A stretch of DNA of 12,489 nucleotides from Chromera velia. Taxonomy: Eukaryota > Sar > Chromeraceae. The DNA is taken from positions 2,501-14,989 of the forward strand of contig JAHBMJ010002595.1 in assembly GCA_018398765.1 (NCBI GenBank), in the 5' to 3' direction. Shown here in pieces: positions 11,660 through 12,489 of the stretch; position 1 is the first letter of the stretch, and every line of letters starts with the position of its first letter. The notes under the pieces are model-generated. The model made no database searches, had not been told where the DNA came from, and was given only the letters and a program-made list of their open reading frames with translations. The position numbers were made by a program, and so were the translations under genes.

Positions 11660-11737
11660 AAAAAGGCAGGTAGCGAGGATTGAACCTATGATCTTCTGTT
11701 TGTTAATGTTGTATATTAACCACTAGGTTATGAACGT
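11660..11737 (-). ncRNA. tRNA-like Pol III unit (degenerate tRNA or SINE head)
   Basis: On the minus strand there is an A box TAACCTAGTGG (11720-11730) and a perfect-consensus B box GGTTCAATCC (11677-11686) about 33 bases later. A T-run (11660-11664) follows about 12 bases after CGCTACC. This is the size and layout of a type 2 Pol III gene. A full cloverleaf does not form: the seven bases before the A box do not pair with the seven after the T arm, and the T stem has mismatches. I therefore read it as a tRNA pseudogene or a tRNA-derived SINE head rather than a working tRNA. Confidence 0.5.
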
Positions 11738-12489
11738 AAGCGATACACACCATTCTCTTTTGCTTAGCACTATTTTCGATTAAGTCAATTTATTTAATTC
11801 TCATTTTCTTTCTAGTCACGCTTTGATAACGTATAGCATTCGCCCCTTTCTAAGATCGAGATTCCACGCTCGATTCATACATGATGTAATCGCATAGCAT
11901 TCGCTCCTTTCTAGGTAATTAATACTATATACAGTTTAGTACGGTCGTTAAAAAAAAAATTTTAACATTTCTGATGCTTCACCGATTCTTAAGGTTGTGT
12001 TTTTTTTTTTCTCTTTTCTCTTTTCTTTTTCTTCTTCTCTTTCTTTCTTTCTTTTTCTTTTTTTTTCTTCTTTTTTTTTTTTTGTACTTCAAGGACTGTT
12101 TCAGATCGTGTGTTCTTATGACCATTCTTTTTTTTTTTTTCAGCACCGCATGCATGTAGTAATATCGTAACGTACTCATAGACACTCTTGCCCATTGGTT
12201 ATGCGCATGCACACACCATATACAATTCACGCACTGACACGTAGACTTCACAGACTCATCGAACGGATAAATCGAGCTAAATCATGAGGGAAGCCGCACA
12301 TTTAATCCAATCAACGATCCACGCACCGCTGGAGCATCGCAGCACATCATCACAGAGCAACACTCAGAGCAACATCGCGACGCATGCTTCATCGTACCTC
12401 ATCGCAACGCATACATGCATCATTGCAACACCTTAATTATGAGCGCGCGCGGCCCCGCAAAGCACTCGAGATCGCGCGACCGCGAGGGA
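11738..12489. other. Non-coding right end with T-rich tract and CATC/CAAC-rich terminus
   Basis: Holds the direct-repeat pair, a pyrimidine tract (about 11998-12083) and a T-run followed by CAG at 12128-12142 that resembles a splice acceptor, but all three frames beyond it stop quickly. The final 240 bases are richer in GC and CGCA/CATC words and may lie near another gene outside the window. Confidence 0.5.
11832..11917 (+). repeat. Direct repeat pair, about 22 bp, 61 bases apart
   Basis: ATAGCATTCGCCCCTTTCTA at 11833-11852 recurs with one change (CTCC for CCCC) at 11894-11913. Both are preceded by a GAT/CGC-type context. Function is unknown. Confidence 0.75.

Noticed and set aside
11660-11737. 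Functional tRNA on the minus strand
   Set aside because: Acceptor arms do not pair, the T stem has mismatches and no anticodon stem with a seven-base loop fits the normal position.
12126-12180. Strong-looking acceptor (T-run then CAG at 12142) suggesting an exon
   Set aside because: All three frames after it stop within about 15 codons.

Overview
The window looks like nuclear DNA of a protist. The only gene I can support is interrupted by four spliceosomal introns, and the rest is non-coding, microsatellite-rich sequence with no bacterial-style dense coding. Several traits suggest an alveolate, most likely a coccidian apicomplexan or a chromerid relative. These are a cluster of TGCATGCA motifs upstream of the gene, an A-rich AAAAATG start context, GT|AG introns ending in GTGCAG, and long GT, CT and CTTT tracts. 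This is a tentative placement; nothing in the window diagnoses a genus.

Layout. Positions 1-187 are AT-rich, bounded by a short inverted repeat. From about 190 to 5,900 there is non-coding DNA of strongly strand-asymmetric composition (long polypyrimidine runs; TTTC, TTCC, TCAC, TTTG and TGTC microsatellites) with one weak exon-like patch near 3410-3601. Positions 5,900-6,600 become AT-richer. At 6607-6839 lies a compact 233-bp element with perfect 18-bp terminal inverted repeats, a candidate MITE. Positions 6,840-7,599 form the upstream region of the gene, with a GC-rich hairpin and five ATGCAT-core motif sites.

The gene (7600-9763, + strand) has five exons (7600-7695, 7873-7977, 8549-8650, 9247-9339, 9668-9763) encoding 163 residues: an N-terminal signal peptide, two full ankyrin repeats, one shortened repeat and a C-terminal cap. 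Every intron is phase 0, and each of exons 2-5 corresponds to one repeat or cap. Introns 2 and 3 hold long GT/CT dinucleotide tracts. Intron 1 is a multiple of three and stop-free.

From 9,764 onward the DNA is AT-rich and looks like decayed repeats. It contains an inverted-repeat segment with a TTTGA pentamer array (10953-11135), an ATG-less 80-codon open frame on the minus strand (11385-11627), and immediately upstream of that on the same strand a tRNA-like Pol III promoter unit with A box, B box and T-run (about 11660-11737). The last 750 bases hold a direct-repeat pair and T-rich tracts.

Only one gene is convincing, so no pathway or operon can be reconstructed. The candidates for something new are the MITE-like element, the Pol III unit with its adjacent open frame, and the predicted secreted ankyrin protein with a retainable first intron.
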